A stretch of DNA of 64,000 bases from Cavenderia fasciculata. Taxonomy: Eukaryota; Evosea; Eumycetozoa; Acytosteliales; Cavenderiaceae. The notes below the pieces were generated by a model. It was not told where the DNA came from. It saw only the letters and a list, made by a program, of their open reading frames with translations, and ran no database searches. The position numbers and the translations under genes were made by a program. Positions within the stretch are counted from its first letter, which is position 1. Every line of letters begins with the position of its first letter. The DNA lies in NCBI RefSeq assembly GCF_000203815.1, contig NW_004457639.1, positions 1,855,466 through 1,919,465 of the forward strand, given 5' to 3'. Shown here in pieces: positions 60,047 through 64,000 of the stretch.

Positions 60047-61190
60047 ATGATATTAGATTTCCATCGAGTGAGAGTCACAGATTTGAAATATAATAGACAA
60101 GGTGACAGACTATTCGTTGCATCACATGATGATAACGTGTCTCAGTGGGATACCTCTACTGGTGTACTCATCAACAAATTTATACATCCCAAGAGAGTCA
60201 ATTCAATCAGTATCACTCAAGACTCTATAGGTATTTAGTTTCAGCTATCCCTGGCACACTGTCTTTGTGGAATACAATCTCTGGCGAATTGTTAGAGAGT
60301 ATCGACTTTGGATACGGTACCTATCTGAAATGTGTTGAGTTCTCTCACAGAGATACACATATTGTATTCTCGTATCGCAATGTCAAAATTCAATCAATGA
60401 TCAAAGTGTACTCTTTTAATCCAGATAACCAAAAGAAATGTACTATACCCAATTAGAGAAACAAGAGAACTTTGTTAACATTTACTTCTACCTTATATAA
60501 TTAAAATATAGTGACACCTTTGTTTACTTTGCCGATCATAGAATATGACTTATATGGTTGTGTTACCTGGTCACCATCGAACAAGTATATTTTGGCAAAC
60601 GTTGGTAGTAGAGTTGATATCTTTGATGTAGACACGAGAGAATTGGTACATTCTATTCATGTCATTGGTTCAATATTGAATGGCAAGATCTCATGGACCA
60701 GTGATCAAAGCATGTTTGTGATTGGCTCCAATTGTACCACCATATTGTATGAAAACAATACTTGGAGGCTCATTCGCTCATTTGATATTGGTCGCAGGAT
60801 CAACGATGCAACGATATCATCTACTACTCCTCCTGTAAGAACAGTGATACAAGTCTGTCATCGATGATTTATTAATTCACAAATCTATATTTAACTATAC
60901 CTTTAGATGATTGCTTTTGCAACAGGATCCACACCAGATTGTGGTTATCCACGAAGAGACAAACAAGGTGATTTACAATTCAATATCAAACTATTCAACC
61001 TCGACAACACAACAAGTAGCAGAGATAAATGGTCACGATGATCCCTCATACTCTATTTCTTTCTCACCAGAGAATAAATCGTAAGCACAATTAATTGAAG
61101 CAACAATAATAGAAATTATGTCAGCTAATATTTCCTATTTTCTAACCCAATAGAATTGCAATTGGAGCGATGATGGATATGTCATCATAA
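60047..61190 (+). pseudogene. Diverged eIF3i-like WD40 copy, apparently frameshifted
   Basis: From the ATG at 60047 the first blade resembles eIF3i: RVTDLKYNRQGDRLF, then NVSQWDTSTGVLINKF. The frame breaks near 60230; the next blade (YLVSAIPGTLSLWNTISGELL) is in another frame, as if TA had been inserted. Further segments fit with introns: about 60436-60510 (GTACTA to TATAG), 60835-60926 and 61080-61151. Later blades hold WSPSNKYILANVGSRVDIFD and VAEINGHDDPSYSISFSPE. The end near 61190 is frayed, with alternative frames. About 290 residues are traceable, versus about 325 in eIF3i. It is either a pseudogene, a diverged paralog, or has a sequence error at 60230. Confidence 0.6.
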
Positions 61191-61199
61191 ATCAAATTT

Positions 61200-62929
61200 A
61201 AAAATTAGGTGGTTTGATTCTCATTTAGAAATGTAATATTATAAATATATTGTAGTACAAAAAAGATAATTAATTAAATAATAAAAAATACCAAGAAACA
61301 AATAAAAACGGTTTTAATCACAATAAATTGATGTTGTCTATCATCTATTTTGTTTTATTCAAAATTAAATGTTTTTTATATTTTTTTACACTTTTTTTTG
61401 ATTAGAAACATTGATTATACGACTTGAAATAATTATTAACACTATTCTACATTCAAGAATTGAACAAAACTGATCTTTGATACAAAAATATGGGGTTTGG
61501 CTTGAAATTAATTTTGTTAAAATTGGGTGACAAATTGATCCAAATCCAATAGTTCAACTCTTTTGATTTAAATATTTCACTATTCCATTATACATAGATA
61601 TTATCATTTTTTTGTGGTAAAAAAAGAATTAAAAAAAACTACGTTTATCACATATTTATTGGAGCCCAAGAGGGTTACTGGTTTTTTTTTTTTGCAATTG
61701 GATCAAGTCTGAATTTTATAGTTTAGCTCTCTTGACTTGAAACATTTACAATATCATAAGAAATGATCTGAATTTTGTGCAAACATCAAACTAGGTAAAA
61801 AAACTATCAATTTAAATTAAAAACTTCTTAATTTGATTGTTTGGTTTTAGATTTTCAAATTTTTATAGTTTAGCCCAATTAACTTAAAACTTTGATATTC
61901 ACCATTGAACATTGTTTTGGTAACCAATTGAATCATTTTAATTTTTGTAAAAAGGCTTTTTCAATATTTTATGTGTGTCCTCTTGGTATTTCGTAATTTT
62001 TTTAAAAACATTTCCAAGTATTATAATTTCACTCATTTGACTTGAAACTTTAAATTCTATTTTTAAAATTATTATTAAATGATATGAAATCAAAATAATT
62101 CCACAAAATAACCTTTTTCTCAAATTTTAAAGTTTTTATTACAATTTTGATATAATTGTTCAAAAACTTTTAATTTAACTCAATTGATATGAAAGTTTGA
62201 TATTATCTATATATTATTATTTCAAACATTATTGTATCATTTAATTAAAAGATTAAACAAAATTCATTCGAAAAAATATTAATTCTTTGAAGGTAAAATT
62301 TCTATCTTTGTCAAATTTGAGTTTAAAATTTTTTAAACAATACGCTCACACATTAATTTTGTTGGAAATATGCAAATATACTATTTTTAAACAATCGATT
62401 TTTTAAAAAATGAAAACAAAAATATAAATATAAATATTTTTAATATATAATATTATTGTATAATAGCCTCTATTGTCTATTATTATGAAAAAAAAAATTG
62501 TCATTCACGAACTTATTTTTAAAAAAAAAAGTGGTCATGGCATGAGTCGATCCAAAATTAAAAAAAGTTCAAAATAGGGCAAAAGTTGGCACGTTTTTAC
62601 AAAGTTTTTACTTTTTTTAGATGAATCAAAGAATAGAATTAGAAAATATATAATGTTTAAAATATAAAAATATTGAATAGGTTTAAAAAAATTATACATG
62701 TTCTCAAAAAAAAATATTAAAATTTTTGCTTTTTTTGTTTTTTTTCCATAAAAGTTGGAATTTTAATAACTTTCTTATTTTTCATTGATTGTTGCCCAAT
62801 TTTAAATATGTTATACAAAACACTCGCCGTTACCTATTTTTCGATGCCAAATAGTTTTATGTAACTTTATAAGATATATTAATCAACTTAGTGAGAGGGG
62901 TAGGGGTTGTAGAAATGTTAATTTTAATG
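61200..62929. repeat. Gene-free subtelomeric DNA with degenerate ~155-bp repeat
   Basis: No ORF above noise. A diverged motif, roughly TAGTTTAGCTCAATTGACTTGAAAC, recurs at about 61549, 61718, 61864, 62022 and 62168, spaced 169, 146, 158 and 146 bp. Units also share AT-rich blocks such as TTTGTAAAAA. The right part (62300-62900) is AT-rich with no clear unit. A G-rich stretch, GAGAGGGGTAGGGGTT, lies at about 62893-62908 just before the next element. Confidence 0.6.
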
Positions 62930-63315
62930 CAAAATAAGTTTATTATTGAGTAAAAAACAATAATAACATACTATTTTGAAAGTTTGAAGTAAATCCAAAG
63001 GATTATTAATATTCCAAAATCATCAAAATATTTCTAAGTACCAAGTATTTTCCTCATAAACTTTCAATTTTATAACTTTAAATTTTAAGTTAAATCCTGA
63101 TATTTACGATAGATATACACATTATTATACTACTTTCATTAAAAGAATTACTTAAAAGTACTATTCTCTTCTATAAAAGTACCAATAGTTACCAATGTCT
63201 CATAGTAACTCGAGTATTCCAGATTCAATCCTAACTGGTCGGGAGTACGATTCCCAGTTACTACATGATATATATATCAACGTGTTAGTGTATTGGGGTG
63301 ATTGTAATCAATGTG
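62930..63315 (+). repeat. Subtelomeric element, copy 1
   Basis: This ~386-bp block is about 80-85% identical by eye to copy 2. Shared blocks include GAAGTAAATCCAAAGGATTA, TTACGATAGATATACACA, CAACGTGTTAGTG and GGGGTGATTGTAATCAATG. It ends in GTGTGAGGGTTC, where copy 2 runs into the telomere. No coding potential is seen. Confidence 0.85.
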
Positions 63316-63382
63316 TGAGGGTTCTATAAGCAATTCATAGGTCTAGGTCCAGGTCCAAAATTTTATTATAATGATTTTATGA

Positions 63383-63769
63383 CAAAATAAGTTTATAATA
63401 GAGTAATAAACCATATTAACATACTATTTTAAGAGTTTGAAGTAAATCCAAAGGATTATAATTCTTCAAAAATCATCAAAATATTTCTAAGTATCAAGTA
63501 TTTTCCGCACAAAAATTAAATTTTAGAACTTCAAATTAAAACATAACTCCTGATATTTACGATAGATATACACATTATTATACTAATTTCATTAAAATAA
63601 TTACTTAAAAGTACTATTCTCTTTGATAAAAGTACCAAGAGTTACTACTATCTCATAGTAACTTAACTTTTCCAGATTCAATCCTAACAGGTCAGGAGTT
63701 CGATTCCCAATTACTACATTGATATATACATCAACGTGTTAGTGTATTGGGGTGATTGTAATCAATGTG
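63383..63769 (+). repeat. Subtelomeric element, copy 2, adjoining the telomere
   Basis: Copy of the block at 62930-63315, shifted by about 453 bp in direct orientation. Its last bases, ATCAATGTG, continue directly into TTAGGG repeats. Both copies contain a B-box-like stretch (AGTTCGATTCC here) flanked by AGTAACT and a complementary AGTTACT/AATTACT. Confidence 0.85.
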
Positions 63770-64000
63770 TTAGGGTTAGGGGTTAGGGTTAGGGTTAGGG
63801 TTAGGGGGTTAGGGTTAGGGTTAGGGTTAGGGGTTAGGGTTAGGGTTAGGGTTAGGGTTAGGGTTAGGGTTAGGGTTAGGGGTTAGGGTTAGGGTTAGGG
63901 TTAGGGTTAGGGGTTAGGGTTAGGGTTAGGGTTAGGGTTAGGGTTAGGGTTAGGGTTAGGGTTAGGGTTAGGGTTAGGGTTAGGTTAGGTTAGGTTAGGT
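63770..64000 (+). repeat. Telomere, (TTAGGG)n with TTAGGGG and TTAGG variants
   Basis: About 230 bp of G-rich repeats reading TTAGGG toward the right edge. TTAGGGG units are interspersed through most of the array, and the last units read TTAGG. The G-rich strand runs 5'-3' to the end, as expected for a right chromosome end. The array is cut by the window or by the assembly. Confidence 0.97.

Noticed and set aside
63204-63262. A genuine tRNA gene in the subtelomeric element
   Set aside because: The span is only 59 nt, the T-stem is mismatched, and no D-arm or anticodon arm can be drawn; kept only as a tRNA-like finding.
1-64000. CRISPR arrays, bacterial operons, rRNA genes, standard tRNA genes or intact transposons
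   Set aside because: None seen: no evenly spaced repeats with unique spacers, no B box with matching arms, no transposase or reverse transcriptase motifs. Repeats present are microsatellites, a coding repeat and subtelomeric DNA.

Overview
This window is a eukaryotic chromosome end. The gene style points to a dictyostelid social amoeba: AT-rich DNA, closely packed genes, short AT-rich introns with GTATGT or GTAAGT donors and TTTAG or TATAG acceptors, and Gln, Asn, Ser and His homopolymer tracts in many proteins. The right end is a true telomere of (TTAGGG)n with TTAGGGG and TTAGG variants. From general knowledge, Dictyostelium discoideum does not end its chromosomes this way, so another dictyostelid genus is more likely; the species cannot be fixed from this sequence.

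I rebuilt about 31 protein genes, most by joining exons in phase. From left to right: 1-12.2 kb holds a partial helical protein, an IQ-RhoGEF, a serine beta-lactamase-like hydrolase, an Ap4A phosphorylase, and an IQ-RhoGEF-PH-RhoGAP protein. 12.7-17 kb holds an ABHD11-like hydrolase, a four-TM protein and a ZIP metal transporter. 17-24 kb holds NAP1, ribophorin I/OST1, pICln, a sequon-rich secreted protein and DTWD1. 24-30.6 kb holds GPN1, an AnmK kinase, a secreted alpha/beta hydrolase and a membrane-anchored armadillo protein. 31-38.5 kb holds a WD40/solenoid protein, TRAPPC1, an RNFT-type E3 ligase and FTCD.

38.7-54.2 kb holds a lipase with a very long 13-residue repeat tail, Vps45, the mitochondrial processing peptidase beta subunit, an F-box gene with an in-frame stop, and the 12-exon DOP1/Dopey gene. 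54.5-60 kb holds a PQ-loop protein, a LYRM9-like protein, a Trp-rich repeat protein, LSM1 and an M17 leucine aminopeptidase. The last gene-like unit, 60.0-61.2 kb, is a diverged and apparently frameshifted eIF3i-like WD40 copy. Beyond it the sequence is gene-free: a degenerate ~155-bp repeat, two copies of a ~390-bp subtelomeric element, then the telomere.

There is no operon logic, but several themes recur: Rho-family signalling (two IQ-RhoGEF genes within 12 kb), endosome/Golgi/ER trafficking (TRAPPC1, Vps45, DOP1, OST1), RNA and snRNP biology (LSM1, pICln, DTWD1, GPN1), and mitochondrial import. AnmK stands out as an enzyme of bacterial peptidoglycan recycling in a bacterivore. Several intergenic stretches contain perfect hairpins that could be small RNAs.

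Exon borders were placed by eye from splice consensus and reading phase; an error of one base is possible in places.
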